Below, one piece after another: positions 31,936 to 41,001 of a stretch of DNA of 64,000 nt. The notes below the pieces were generated by a model. It had not been told where the DNA came from and searched no databases. It was given only the letters and a program-made list of their open reading frames with translations. The DNA lies in the NCBI GenBank assembly GCA_033852135.1, contig JAWSVB010000010.1, positions 124,001 to 188,000 on the forward strand, in the 5' to 3' direction. Within the stretch, counting starts at the first letter, position 1. Each line of letters opens with the position of its first letter. This stretch comes from QZLE01 sp033852135 (GTDB lineage Bacteria; Pseudomonadota; Gammaproteobacteria; QZLD01). The position numbers were made by a program, and so were the translations under genes.

Positions 31936-32907
31936 CTATACTACCTTGGCTTTTAACAGGTCATGCATGTTAAGAGCTCCAATTAATCGGTTAGAATCAT
32001 CCACAACAAGTAAGGCGTTTATCTTTTTACTTTCCATAATCGCTAACGTTTGGGCAGCGAGAGTATTTTGTTTCACTGTAATACAGTTTGGTGTCATTAC
32101 ATCTTCAATTTTGGTTTTATGGATGTTTATCTCTTTATCAAGAATTCTGCGAAGGTCGCCATCTGTGAATATACCCAAAACCTCATTATCATCGTTGGTG
32201 ATAGCTGTTATTCCGAGCCCTTTTTTTGTCATCTCCATAAGAGCATCTGTTAAAGCTACTTTATTATTTACAGCGGGGATTGAGTCTCCGGTATGCATTA
32301 TTTCATTCGTAGTTAGTAGAAGCTGGCGGCCAAGCTTTCCACCTGGATGAGATTTTGCAAAGTCATTTTCGGTAAAGCCTTTAGCCTTTAGTAAGGAAAC
32401 GGCTAAAGCATCCCCCATGGCTAATGTGGCTGTTGTGCTTGAGGTTGGTGCTAGGTTCAGAGGGCATGCCTCTTTTTTTACGCTGATATCAAGGTTTACA
32501 TCTGCTGCTTTTGCCAGGCTAGATGAGGCTTTTCCAGTCATAGTAATTAATGAGGTTTCAATTCGCTTTAGCATCGGAATGATGGTCATGATCTCTTCAG
32601 TTTCACCTGAGTTTGATATAGCGAGCACTACATCGCATTCTGAGATCATGCCGAGGTCACCGTGGCTAGCTTCTGCTGGGTGGACAAAAAAAGCAGGTGT
32701 TCCGGTACTTGCGAGGGTAGCGGCAATTTTATTACCTATATGCCCTGATTTTCCCATGCCAGTTACAATAACTTTCCCACTGCATTGCAGGATGATTTCG
32801 CAAGCTTTGATAAAGCTTTCATCAATTCTTGAAATTAAGTCTGTAATTGCTTCCGCTTCGATTTCTAGGGATTTTACTGCATATGAAATTAGCTGTTTAT
32901 TTGACAT
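31936..32907 (-). CDS. kdsD: Arabinose-5-phosphate isomerase KdsD
   Basis: 323 aa enzyme converting ribulose-5-phosphate to arabinose-5-phosphate, the first step of Kdo synthesis. N-terminal SIS sugar isomerase domain (about 40-180, 'VTGMGKSGHIGNKIAATLASTGTPAFFVHP'-type core) and two CBS domains in the C-terminal 120 residues. Good overall length. It directly follows the antiporter gene by four bases on the same strand. Confidence 0.95.
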   Translation of the reverse strand: MSNKQLISYAVKSLEIEAEAITDLISRIDESFIKACEIILQCSGKVIVTGMGKSGHIGNKIAATLASTGTPAFFVHPAEASHGDLGMISECDVVLAISNSGETEEIMTIIPMLKRIETSLITMTGKASSSLAKAADVNLDISVKKEACPLNLAPTSSTTATLAMGDALAVSLLKAKGFTENDFAKSHPGGKLGRQLLLTTNEIMHTGDSIPAVNNKVALTDALMEMTKKGLGITAITNDDNEVLGIFTDGDLRRILDKEINIHKTKIEDVMTPNCITVKQNTLAAQTLAIMESKKINALLVVDDSNRLIGALNMHDLLKAKVV

Positions 32908-32911
32908 CTTA

Positions 32912-33880
32912 TTAACCGCTTACTGAAAGAAAAAGTAGAACCTGGTAACCGCAATAGGCACAAAGTAATGAAAAGCCTTCAAACCTGTTTATTACCCCTG
33001 ACTTTTTACCAAATCTATATGAGAAAAGCAGTAAAAGAATAGTCAGAACTGCCATGATAGTGAAATCTCTACTCAGAACCAACTTTTCAATTGGTGTTGG
33101 TGAAATTACTGCTGCAGTTCCAAGTACAGATAGGATATTAAAAATATTTGATCCTAGAATATTTCCTATAGCTATATCGGGGTGGTTTTTTTTGACTGAT
33201 GTAATAGATGCTGCTAACTCTGGCAGGCTGGTGCCAAGAGCTACTATTGTTAAGCCGATGATAAGCTCTGGTACTTCAAATAATTTGGCGACTTCAACTG
33301 CGCCCCACACTAAAATTTTTGAGCTACCTAAGAGCACTGCAAGGCCAAAAATCAACCAGAATATTGCTTTGGATATCGGCATTTTTGCTTGGTCATCAGC
33401 AAGCTCCTCAGCGCTATGGTCTTTCTCTTTGCGGCTTATGTGGACTGCCCATGCAAGTACAACTATTTGTAAAATTAAGAATATTATCCCTTCAGTACGT
33501 GAAAGGTCGTAATCAAAGAAGAAGATAAAGCAGATGACCATAATTGCGAAAAGTATTGGCATTTCACGTTTGATAATCTGTGGACGGACTGAAATAGGAA
33601 TTATGAGAGCGGTTAAGCCGATAACAAGAGCAATATTGGTAATGTTAGAACCTAAAGCGTTACCAATGGCTATTCCTGGAGTGTCTTGTAATGAGGCTAT
33701 TGCAGAGACAAGAATCTCGGGAGCAGAAGTGCCAAAGCCGACAACAGTTATACCAATAATTAGAGGTGATATATTAAGGCTGCGCGCGATATTGCTGGCG
33801 CCAGCAATAAACTTATCTGCGCTCCAGGCAAGAGCTATAAAACCAATTAAAATGGCTGCAATATAACTTGCAATATCCAT
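32912..33880 (-). CDS. Calcium/sodium antiporter, YrbG family
   Basis: 322 aa inner-membrane cation exchanger of the CaCA superfamily, with ten or eleven hydrophobic segments in two inverted halves. The two alpha repeats read 'GFGTSAPEILVSAIASL' and 'ALGTSLPELAASITSV', each with the conserved Gly-Thr-Ser/Ala-x-Pro-Glu. I chose the ATG at 33880, with GGAG five bases before it, over a TTG at 33934. In E. coli the gene has the same position upstream of kdsD. It is transcribed away from mlaF. Confidence 0.93.
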   Translation of the reverse strand: MDIASYIAAILIGFIALAWSADKFIAGASNIARSLNISPLIIGITVVGFGTSAPEILVSAIASLQDTPGIAIGNALGSNITNIALVIGLTALIIPISVRPQIIKREMPILFAIMVICFIFFFDYDLSRTEGIIFLILQIVVLAWAVHISRKEKDHSAEELADDQAKMPISKAIFWLIFGLAVLLGSSKILVWGAVEVAKLFEVPELIIGLTIVALGTSLPELAASITSVKKNHPDIAIGNILGSNIFNILSVLGTAAVISPTPIEKLVLSRDFTIMAVLTILLLLFSYRFGKKSGVINRFEGFSLLCAYCGYQVLLFLSVSG

Positions 33881-34095
33881 CTCTTCTCCATGAATAAAAA
33901 TAGATATGTTACCGTCAAAGAGAGATGTCTCCAATAGTTATTATTCTCCAGCGTATTTTTTGTAGAAAACGTTTGGATGTTAACTTTGCTGGCAATAAGC
34001 ATTACTTTATTTAAGTTTAATAAACTTTTTCCCCTCTATTTTCTACCATAACTGATATATATGGTTTATATTTCAATAGTGGGGCTATTGAATTC

Positions 34096-34125
34096 TTGAA
34101 ATGGAATTTAGCTAAAATTTATAAG
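34096..34125 (+). promoter_or_regulatory. Possible sigma-70 promoter of the mla operon
   Basis: TTGAAA (34096-34101), an 18-base spacer and TATAAG (34120-34125) precede the mlaF start by about 27 bases. The match is fair; no activator site is obvious nearby. Confidence 0.5.
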
Positions 34126-34151
34126 AGCAAAGGACTTGGCTGGAACAATCT

Positions 34152-34976
34152 ATGAGTTTTGAGATTGATGAATCAAACGATATTCTGATAGAGATCAGAG
34201 ATCTACATTTTTCTCGAGGTGAGAGAAAAATATTTGATGGTGTTGATATCGATATTCGTCGAGGCTGTGTCACAGCTATTATGGGACCAAGTGGAACCGG
34301 AAAAACTACTCTTCTTAAATTAATTGGCGGTCAATTACAGCCAGATTCTGGAACAATTAAAGTCGGCGGTAAGGATGTTCATAAATTAAGTCGAAGCAAT
34401 CTTTACCGATTAAGAAAAAAAATGGGGATGTTGTTTCAAAGCGGAGCTCTTCTTACAGATCTTTCTGTTTTTGATAATGTAGCCTACCCATTAAGAGAAC
34501 ACACTAAATTAAAGAAAAGCATGATTCGTGACATCGTGCTGACAAAGCTTCATGCGGTTGGATTGCGTGGAGCAAGAGATCTGATGCCTGCGGAGCTATC
34601 TGGTGGAATGTCGCGGCGTGTAGCGATGGCAAGAGCAATTGTTCTTGATCCTATGATGATTTTGTACGATGAGCCTTTTACTGGGCAAGACCCTATTTCA
34701 ATGGGGGTTTTGGTACAGCTAATTCGCTTATTGAATGATGCGTTAGGAATGACATCGATTGTTGTTTCACATGATGTGAAAGAAACAGCGGCTATTTCAG
34801 ATGAGATATATGTACTGTCTGAAGGAAAAATTGTAGAGCATGGTACCCCTGAAAAACTAAAGAAAACTGAGTCTCGATGGGTTCAGCAGTTTATGTTTGG
34901 GATGCCAGACGGTCCTGTACCATTTCAATTCCCTGCTGTTGATTACGCAGAAGATTTATATGGAATGAATAAATGA
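34152..34976 (+). CDS. mlaF: Phospholipid ABC transporter ATPase MlaF
   Basis: 274 aa ATPase of the Mla retrograde or anterograde phospholipid system that keeps the outer leaflet free of phospholipid. Walker A GPSGTGKTT (about 43-51), signature LSGGMSRRVAMARAI, Walker B MILYDEPFTGQDP, and the switch 'VVSHDVKETAAI'. The tail extends beyond the ATPase core as in MlaF, where it reaches the neighbouring subunit. First gene of mlaFEDCB. Confidence 0.96.
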   Translation: MSFEIDESNDILIEIRDLHFSRGERKIFDGVDIDIRRGCVTAIMGPSGTGKTTLLKLIGGQLQPDSGTIKVGGKDVHKLSRSNLYRLRKKMGMLFQSGALLTDLSVFDNVAYPLREHTKLKKSMIRDIVLTKLHAVGLRGARDLMPAELSGGMSRRVAMARAIVLDPMMILYDEPFTGQDPISMGVLVQLIRLLNDALGMTSIVVSHDVKETAAISDEIYVLSEGKIVEHGTPEKLKKTESRWVQQFMFGMPDGPVPFQFPAVDYAEDLYGMNK

Positions 34977-35007
34977 TATTTAAAATAAACAGCTTGAGCG
35001 TGGCTAA

Positions 35008-35808
35008 ATGTTTTTGATCAAATCATTACAATATATGGTTCATTCTTTTTTGCACCTTATGTCGGTGGCTTTTGAGCGCATAGGGCGAAGTCATATATTG
35101 TTATTTCATACCTTGCTAGGTATTCCAAGTGTGCTGATGCGCCCTTTATTGCTGACAAAACAGATATATATGGTTGGAGTTTTGTCTTTAATAATCATAA
35201 TAGTTTCAGGACTATTTGTTGGTGCTGTTTTGGCACTCCAGCTTTATTATGAATTACTTAAGTTCGGAGCCGAGAACTCCTTAGGGGTGTTGAATGCGGT
35301 TTCCTTGGTAAGGGAGTTAGGGCCTGTAATTGCTGGGCTGTTATTTAGTGGAAGAGCTTGCTCAGCCCTTGCGGCAGAGATTGGATTGATGAAAGCCACT
35401 GAACAGCTTTCTGGTATGGAGATGATGGCAATAGATCCAATAAAAAGAGTCATTGCCCCAAGGTTTATGGCTGGGATTATATCAATGCCCGTTTTAGCAA
35501 TCACATTTAGTGTTCTTGGTATTATTGGTGGGCATTTAATAGGTGTCGATCTTTTAGGTATCGACGAGGGAGCATTTTGGTCGCAAATGCAGGTTAAGGT
35601 AGATTTTTTCGCAGATGTTATGAATGGTGTAGTTAAAAGTTTGGTTTTTGGTTTTGTAGCAACATGGATTGCTCTCTACCAAGGATATGATGCTGTGCCG
35701 ACATCCGAAGGCGTTAGTCGGGCAACAACTAAAACAGTTGTATATGCTTCGCTGGCTATACTGGCTTTGGATTTCGTACTTACAGCATTGATGTATGGAG
35801 AGATATAG
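35008..35808 (+). CDS. mlaE: Phospholipid ABC transporter permease MlaE
   Basis: 266 aa inner-membrane permease. It has the MlaE core 'LVRELGPVIAGLLFSGRACSALAAEIGLMK' region with conserved Glu and Arg, and five membrane helices. It starts 31 bases after mlaF and its stop is directly followed by mlaD. Confidence 0.95.
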   Translation: MFLIKSLQYMVHSFLHLMSVAFERIGRSHILLFHTLLGIPSVLMRPLLLTKQIYMVGVLSLIIIIVSGLFVGAVLALQLYYELLKFGAENSLGVLNAVSLVRELGPVIAGLLFSGRACSALAAEIGLMKATEQLSGMEMMAIDPIKRVIAPRFMAGIISMPVLAITFSVLGIIGGHLIGVDLLGIDEGAFWSQMQVKVDFFADVMNGVVKSLVFGFVATWIALYQGYDAVPTSEGVSRATTKTVVYASLAILALDFVLTALMYGEI

Positions 35809-36279
35809 ATGCATAAAACAAGATTGATAGAAGTTTGGGTTGGTATATTTGCTTTCATCGGAATAGCGGGGCTGGTATTTCTTGCTTATGAAGTTAGTAG
35901 CTTAAGCCATAGTAATAGTGAAAATACCTATTCAATAAACGCTAAGTTTACCAATGTTGGTGGTTTAAAAGTACGCTCCCCTGTTACCATTTCTGGTGTA
36001 AAAATTGGTGAGGTAACATCGATAGTTTACGATCAGGAGTATTATGAAGCGAAGGTCAAAATGGCAATTGAAGCCAAATATGACCAGCTGCCTGAAGACA
36101 CATCAGCAAGTATATTTACGGCAGGATTGCTGGGTGAGCAATATGTTGGGCTGGATGCTGGTGGGGCAGAAGATTATTTGGAAGAGGGTGGCGAGATATC
36201 AATAACCCAATCAGCAATTGTTTTGGAAAAAGTAATTGGCGAGTTTTTATTTAGCCAGACGGCTGATGATGAGGAGTAG
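35809..36279 (+). CDS. mlaD: Mla system substrate-binding protein MlaD (MCE domain)
   Basis: 156 aa periplasmic-facing protein with one N-terminal membrane helix (about 8-28) and a single MCE domain ('YSINAKFTNVGGLKVRSPVTISGVKIG', and 'GLLGEQYVGLDAGG' near the end). Six copies form the hydrophobic ring around MlaE that guides lipids. It begins immediately after the mlaE stop. Confidence 0.96.
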   Translation: MHKTRLIEVWVGIFAFIGIAGLVFLAYEVSSLSHSNSENTYSINAKFTNVGGLKVRSPVTISGVKIGEVTSIVYDQEYYEAKVKMAIEAKYDQLPEDTSASIFTAGLLGEQYVGLDAGGAEDYLEEGGEISITQSAIVLEKVIGEFLFSQTADDEE

Positions 36280-36280
36280 A

Positions 36281-37051
36281 ATGAAAATGGAAGCAAAGAG
36301 CTTTTTTTCAGTTCAATGGTTGGTAAAGAGAATAACTCTATCGGTATTTATTATTTTATGTTCTTCTGTTAGTTATGCTGGGGATGCTGATAAAGATAAG
36401 GCAGAAAAGATAGAACCAAAAGCTCAAGAAACAACTTTGCCAAATCAGATAGTTCAATCAACAATTGATGCCTTATTTAATACTATAAGAAGAGAAGAGG
36501 CTGAGCAAAAGATTGAAGAGCTACCAAATGAACGTATGAAGGAATTGGTAGAAGAGATTGTAATTCCAAGTGTTGATTTTGTTGTTATGTCACGTTGGGT
36601 GGTAGGTAAGTATTGGCGCAAAATGACCAAAAGCCAGAAGAAAGAGTTCACCATTCTTTTCAAAGAACTTTTAATTAAAACATATGCCGGGTCTCTATCA
36701 GAATTTGTAGATTATAAGATTAACTATTTTCCTTATAAACATGATGTAAAAGCTAAAAAAGTTTCGGTTAGAATGGAGATTGAGCGAACTGAAGGTCCTG
36801 AAATTCCATTAGCATTTAAACTAAGAAAGAATAAGAAAAATCAGTGGAAAGTATATGATGTTCTAATAGATGGTATTAGTTTAATCGCAAATTATCGCAC
36901 CACATTCTCTTCAATAATTAAAAAGAAAGGGGTGTCCGCACTTATTGACAAGTTAAATTCAGATCAAGCTGAAAAAGAAACTGAAGTGATTAAGGTTAAG
37001 CAGGAAAATAAGTCGGCGGAAACAACAAAAGAGAATAAAGAAGATAAATAG
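36281..37051 (+). CDS. mlaC: Periplasmic phospholipid-binding protein MlaC
   Basis: 256 aa soluble periplasmic lipid carrier (ABC transporter substrate-binding/Ttg2D family) that shuttles phospholipid between MlaA at the outer membrane and MlaD. Signal peptide about 1-34 ending VSYA; mature domain has 'FVVMSRWVVGKYWRKMTKSQKKEF' and 'YAGSLSEFVDYKI'. A charged C-terminal tail of about 35 residues (Lys/Glu) is longer than in E. coli. Start chosen at ATG 36281 with GAGGAG upstream; an earlier in-frame codon at 36236 would overlap mlaD. Confidence 0.92.
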   Translation: MKMEAKSFFSVQWLVKRITLSVFIILCSSVSYAGDADKDKAEKIEPKAQETTLPNQIVQSTIDALFNTIRREEAEQKIEELPNERMKELVEEIVIPSVDFVVMSRWVVGKYWRKMTKSQKKEFTILFKELLIKTYAGSLSEFVDYKINYFPYKHDVKAKKVSVRMEIERTEGPEIPLAFKLRKNKKNQWKVYDVLIDGISLIANYRTTFSSIIKKKGVSALIDKLNSDQAEKETEVIKVKQENKSAETTKENKEDK

Positions 37052-37059
37052 GCGCTCAG

Positions 37060-37380
37060 ATGCAAATTGATAATGCTCCAGTGTGGGTAGAAAAATCACA
37101 AGAAAACGGTAGGTATAATCTCTTCGGAGAATTAGATCTTTATACCGTGCAATTAGCTAGATCAATATTGAAGCCAGTTATTGACTCTATACAGTTAATT
37201 GAGCTTGATCTTTCCGGTGTAGAAAGAGTTGATAGTGTCGGTCTTGCGTTATTAATTGAATGGGTGAGAGAAGTAAAAAAGCAACAAAAAGAGATTAAGT
37301 TTTTCAATATTCCAGAGCAGTTATGCGCAATAGCAAGAGTAAGTAGTCTAGAGTTAGTATTACCACTATTTCGCAGTTGA
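37060..37380 (+). CDS. mlaB: STAS-domain protein MlaB
   Basis: 106 aa cytosolic STAS domain protein that binds MlaF and is needed for complex stability and activity. The STAS pattern 'IELDLSGVERVDSVGLALLIEWV' is clear. No bolA/ibaG gene follows, although it is commonly present between mlaB and murA in enterics. Confidence 0.9.
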   Translation: MQIDNAPVWVEKSQENGRYNLFGELDLYTVQLARSILKPVIDSIQLIELDLSGVERVDSVGLALLIEWVREVKKQQKEIKFFNIPEQLCAIARVSSLELVLPLFRS

Positions 37381-37393
37381 TTATAGCATTGAT

Positions 37394-37420
37394 AAATCTA
37401 CTATATCTTCATGTAGATTT
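37394..37420 (+). terminator. Possible terminator hairpin after mlaB
   Basis: AAATCTAC (37394-37401) and GTAGATTT (37413-37420) pair perfectly over an 11-base loop shortly after mlaB. There is no proper T run, so transcription may continue into murA. Confidence 0.35.
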
Positions 37421-37576
37421 AGCGTAAAATCGCAACTTACAAAATATAATTCTTATATTTTTGAAATTAAGTCTGATTAGCCGATTCAGTTGACTGAAAG
37501 ATAGTTTAAGTCTTCCCCGAGGCTTAGCTGTATCGGATTATTAAATTACCAACTAATGTGAAAAAGTTAATATTTG

Positions 37577-38839
37577 ATGGATAAGTTATTGATTAGCGGT
37601 GGTAAACCGCTTGAAGGTGAGATAAGAATTTCTGGAGCTAAGAATGCAGCTCTTCCAATTCTTGCAGCAACATTGCTAGCAGACAGTCCAGTTGTTATTG
37701 GAAATATTCCCCATTTGCAAGATATCACAACTACCATGGAACTCCTTGGTCGCATGGGGGTTAACCTTACCCTTGGCGATAAGATGACTATTGAAGTTGA
37801 TCCTACGACTATTAAGAGTCAGGTTGCTCCATACGATTTAGTTAAAACCATGCGCGCATCTATATTAGTGCTTGGCCCTTTGTTGGCAAAATTTGGAACA
37901 GCTGAGGTATCACTACCTGGAGGTTGTGCAATTGGTTCTCGCCCAGTTAACCTGCACATTGATGGTTTAAGAGCGATGGGTGCAGATATAGATGTAGAAA
38001 ACGGATATATCAAAGCCAAAGCAAAAAGGCTAAAAGGTGCCGTTATCCTGATGGATATGGTTTCAGTTACAGGAACTGAGAACCTAATGATGGCAGCAGC
38101 CCTGGCAGATGGAACAACCCTAATTGAGAACGCTGCACGTGAGCCAGAAGTTGTAGACTTGGCAAACTTCCTTAATAGCATGGGCGCAAAAATTACTGGT
38201 GCTGGTACAGATACCATAACCATTGAGGGTGTAGAATCACTTCATGGTTCAGAATACAATGTTCTTCCTGACAGAATAGAAACAGGCACTTATCTAGTTG
38301 CTGCAGCTATGACTGGTGGCAAGATAAAAGTAAAAGATACAGATGCATCATTACTAGATGCTGTCATTATTAAATTGCGTGATGCAGGTGCAGAGATAGA
38401 AACAGGAAAAGATTGGATTGCCCTTGATATGAAAGGAAAACGTCCAAAGGCTGTTAATATTCGTACTGCTCCTTACCCCGCCTTTCCAACTGATATGCAA
38501 GCACAGTTTGTAGCCATGAATGCTATTGCAGAAGGTACCTCAACGGTAGTTGAGACCGTTTTTGAAAATAGGTTTATGCATGTGCAAGAGATGCAACGTA
38601 TGGGCGCTGATATTAATATCGAGGGCAATACTGCTACTTGTACCGGTAAAGAGTGTTTACAAGGTGCTCCTGTCATGGCGACTGATTTAAGAGCATCTGC
38701 TAGTTTGGTTCTAGCCGCTTTAATGTCTACAGGTGAAACCGAAGTCTTAAGAATTTACCATATTGATCGTGGTTATGAGCGTATTGAAGAGAAGCTGACT
38801 CAGTTGGGAGCAACTATTCGCAGGGTTCCTGATCGCTAG
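37577..38839 (+). CDS. murA: UDP-N-acetylglucosamine 1-carboxyvinyltransferase MurA
   Basis: 420 aa enzyme that transfers enolpyruvate to UDP-GlcNAc, the first committed step of peptidoglycan synthesis. The catalytic cysteine is in LPGGCAIGSRPVNLH, so it should be sensitive to fosfomycin. N-terminal 'SGAKNAALPILAATLL' and C-terminal 'DLRASASLVLAAL' are standard. Start at ATG 37577; a TTG directly before it is in frame. Confidence 0.97.
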   Translation: MDKLLISGGKPLEGEIRISGAKNAALPILAATLLADSPVVIGNIPHLQDITTTMELLGRMGVNLTLGDKMTIEVDPTTIKSQVAPYDLVKTMRASILVLGPLLAKFGTAEVSLPGGCAIGSRPVNLHIDGLRAMGADIDVENGYIKAKAKRLKGAVILMDMVSVTGTENLMMAAALADGTTLIENAAREPEVVDLANFLNSMGAKITGAGTDTITIEGVESLHGSEYNVLPDRIETGTYLVAAAMTGGKIKVKDTDASLLDAVIIKLRDAGAEIETGKDWIALDMKGKRPKAVNIRTAPYPAFPTDMQAQFVAMNAIAEGTSTVVETVFENRFMHVQEMQRMGADINIEGNTATCTGKECLQGAPVMATDLRASASLVLAALMSTGETEVLRIYHIDRGYERIEEKLTQLGATIRRVPDR

Positions 38840-38921
38840 TGAATTATGGCAGTATCACTGAGATTCGATAGAAGTAAATATATAGAATATAGAAAAAAGA
38901 GATGAAAGAAAGGTGTCAACT

Positions 38922-39551
38922 ATGAAACAAGAGCTCACCATAGCAGTGTCAAAAGGAAGAATATTAAAAGAGACATTGCCTTTATTGCAACATGCGGGCA
39001 TAGAGCTGATTGATGATCCGAAAGTGAGCAGAAAATTGATTCTTGATACTAACCATGAAGACGTAAAAGTGGTTGTTTTAAGAGCTACTGACGTGCCAAC
39101 ATTTGTTGAATATGGTGTTGCAGATATTGGTATAGCAGGAAAAGATGTGTTGATGGAGTTCGGTGGGGAATCGATCTACGAACCAGTCGATCTTAAAATA
39201 TCTAAATGCCGCTTAATGACTGCAGGAAAGCCAGGCGCAAATGAAAGACCTGGAAGATTAAAGATTGCAACTAAGTTTGTAAACGTTGCAAAAAAGTATT
39301 TTGCAGAACAAGGCAAGCAGGTAGAAGTTATTAAATTGTACGGGTCAATGGAGTTAGCTCCAATTGTAGATCTTGCCGATATGATTGTAGATATTGTCGA
39401 TACTGGAAATACTTTAAAAGCAAACGGTCTTGTTCCGTTAGACCATATCGCAGATATTAGCTCTAGATTGATAATTAATAAGGCATCAATGAAAATGAAG
39501 CACGCAAGAATTCAATCAATAATAGATTCAGTACAACAAGCGGTTGGATAA
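38922..39551 (+). CDS. hisG: ATP phosphoribosyltransferase HisG (short form)
   Basis: 209 aa enzyme of the first step of histidine synthesis. It begins 'LTIAVSKGRILKETLPLL' and contains 'EVIKLYGSMELAPIVDLADMIVDIVDTG'. The length shows the short form without the C-terminal ACT-like regulatory domain, which needs HisZ as a partner; hisZ is not in this window. ATG at 38922 has GAAAGG eight bases upstream; the GTG at 38913 is less likely. Followed by hisD. Confidence 0.95.
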   Translation: MKQELTIAVSKGRILKETLPLLQHAGIELIDDPKVSRKLILDTNHEDVKVVVLRATDVPTFVEYGVADIGIAGKDVLMEFGGESIYEPVDLKISKCRLMTAGKPGANERPGRLKIATKFVNVAKKYFAEQGKQVEVIKLYGSMELAPIVDLADMIVDIVDTGNTLKANGLVPLDHIADISSRLIINKASMKMKHARIQSIIDSVQQAVG

Positions 39552-39579
39552 GTTAGAAACAAAGAATTAAGGTAAAAAA

Positions 39580-40878
39580 ATGTTAGATATCACCAGGCTC
39601 ACTTCATCAGATAAAGAATTTTGGAAACAGCTAAAAGAGCTACTAGCATGGGACGAAACTGCAGATGCTAGTGTAGAGCAGGTAGTTAAGGATGTGTTAT
39701 CTAATGTTAAGCATAATGGTGATACAGCAGTTCTTGAATACACTAAAAAGTTTGACCGTTTAGATTGTGAGAATATTGAGCAATTAACAATTGGCAAAGA
39801 TCGCCTGAAGCAGGCATATGACTCTATCTCTATTGAACATCGTGAGACAATGGAAAAGTCAGCACAACGTATCCGTGCTTATGCTAAACATCAAAAAATG
39901 GAATCATGGAGTTATACTGAGGAAGATGGCACATTACTTGGTCAAAAAGTAACGCCATTGGATAAGGTTGGGTTATATGTTCCTGGTGGTCTTGCAGCTT
40001 ATCCATCATCCGTATTTATGAACGCTATTCCTGCGAAAATCGCAGGTGTTCCAGAAGTGGTGATGGTAGTTCCTACTCCTGATGGTGTCATTAACGAGAT
40101 GGTTTTAGCGGCGGCCTATATTGCTGAAGTAGATAAAGTATTTTCAATTGGTGGTGCGCAGGCTGTAGCAGCGTTAGCATATGGGACAGAAACTATTCCA
40201 GCAGTTGATAAAATTGTCGGTCCAGGAAATATATACGTAGCCACTGCAAAACGTATGGTTTTTGGCATTGTTGGTATCGATATGATTGCCGGTCCATCTG
40301 AAATACTTGTTATTTGCGATGGTAAAACTGATCCAGACTGGATAGCGATGGACTTGTTCTCACAGGCAGAGCATGATGAAATTGCGCAATCAATCCTTAT
40401 TTCACAAGATGAAGATTTTCTTAAAAAAGTTGAAGAATCAATTCTAAAGCTGATGCCAACTATGGAACGTGAATCCATCATTAAAACATCAATTGCTGGG
40501 CGCGGCGGGTTGGTTTTAGTGAAAGATCTGGATGAAGCAGCTGAGGTAGCAAACTATATTGCTCCAGAGCACTTGGAGCTGTCAATTCAAAATCCACAAG
40601 ACTATGTTGAAAAAATTAGACATGCTGGAGCTATTTTCATGGGGCGATATACCTCAGAAGCTCTTGGTGATTACTGTGCCGGACCAAATCACGTATTACC
40701 AACTTCAAGAACAGCACGTTTTTCTTCACCGTTAGGAGTTTATGACTTCCAAAAGCGGACGAGCTTGATTAATTGCTCTGAAGAAGGCGCAGCTAATCTA
40801 TCGAAAATAGCGTCGGTATTTGCTAGGGGCGAAGGGTTAACAGCTCATGCTCGTTCTGCTGAATATAGGCTTAAGTGA
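39580..40878 (+). CDS. hisD: Histidinol dehydrogenase HisD
   Basis: 432 aa enzyme of the last two steps of histidine synthesis. Motifs include 'LYVPGGLAAYPSSVFMNAIPAKIAG', 'AYGTETIPAVDKIVGPGN' and 'GPSEILVICD' with catalytic and zinc-binding Glu, His and Asp residues ('AEHDEIAQ'). Typical length. It is 28 bases after hisG. Confidence 0.97.
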   Translation: MLDITRLTSSDKEFWKQLKELLAWDETADASVEQVVKDVLSNVKHNGDTAVLEYTKKFDRLDCENIEQLTIGKDRLKQAYDSISIEHRETMEKSAQRIRAYAKHQKMESWSYTEEDGTLLGQKVTPLDKVGLYVPGGLAAYPSSVFMNAIPAKIAGVPEVVMVVPTPDGVINEMVLAAAYIAEVDKVFSIGGAQAVAALAYGTETIPAVDKIVGPGNIYVATAKRMVFGIVGIDMIAGPSEILVICDGKTDPDWIAMDLFSQAEHDEIAQSILISQDEDFLKKVEESILKLMPTMERESIIKTSIAGRGGLVLVKDLDEAAEVANYIAPEHLELSIQNPQDYVEKIRHAGAIFMGRYTSEALGDYCAGPNHVLPTSRTARFSSPLGVYDFQKRTSLINCSEEGAANLSKIASVFARGEGLTAHARSAEYRLK

Positions 40879-41001
40879 TTTTAAGATACCTGAACCCTTC
40901 GACTCAGCTTAAAATAAACCAAGGCAGAAGGGCGTTAAAAAATAATGTTATAACAAGGTGGTTTCTACTGCACATAATCAACTTGTTTGGTTAGGAAACA
41001 A

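Noticed and set aside
40886..40945. Imperfect inverted repeat CCCTTC...GAAGGG between hisD and hisC as a mobile element
   Set aside because: Arms are short with a two-base insertion and no further pairing; too weak to support.
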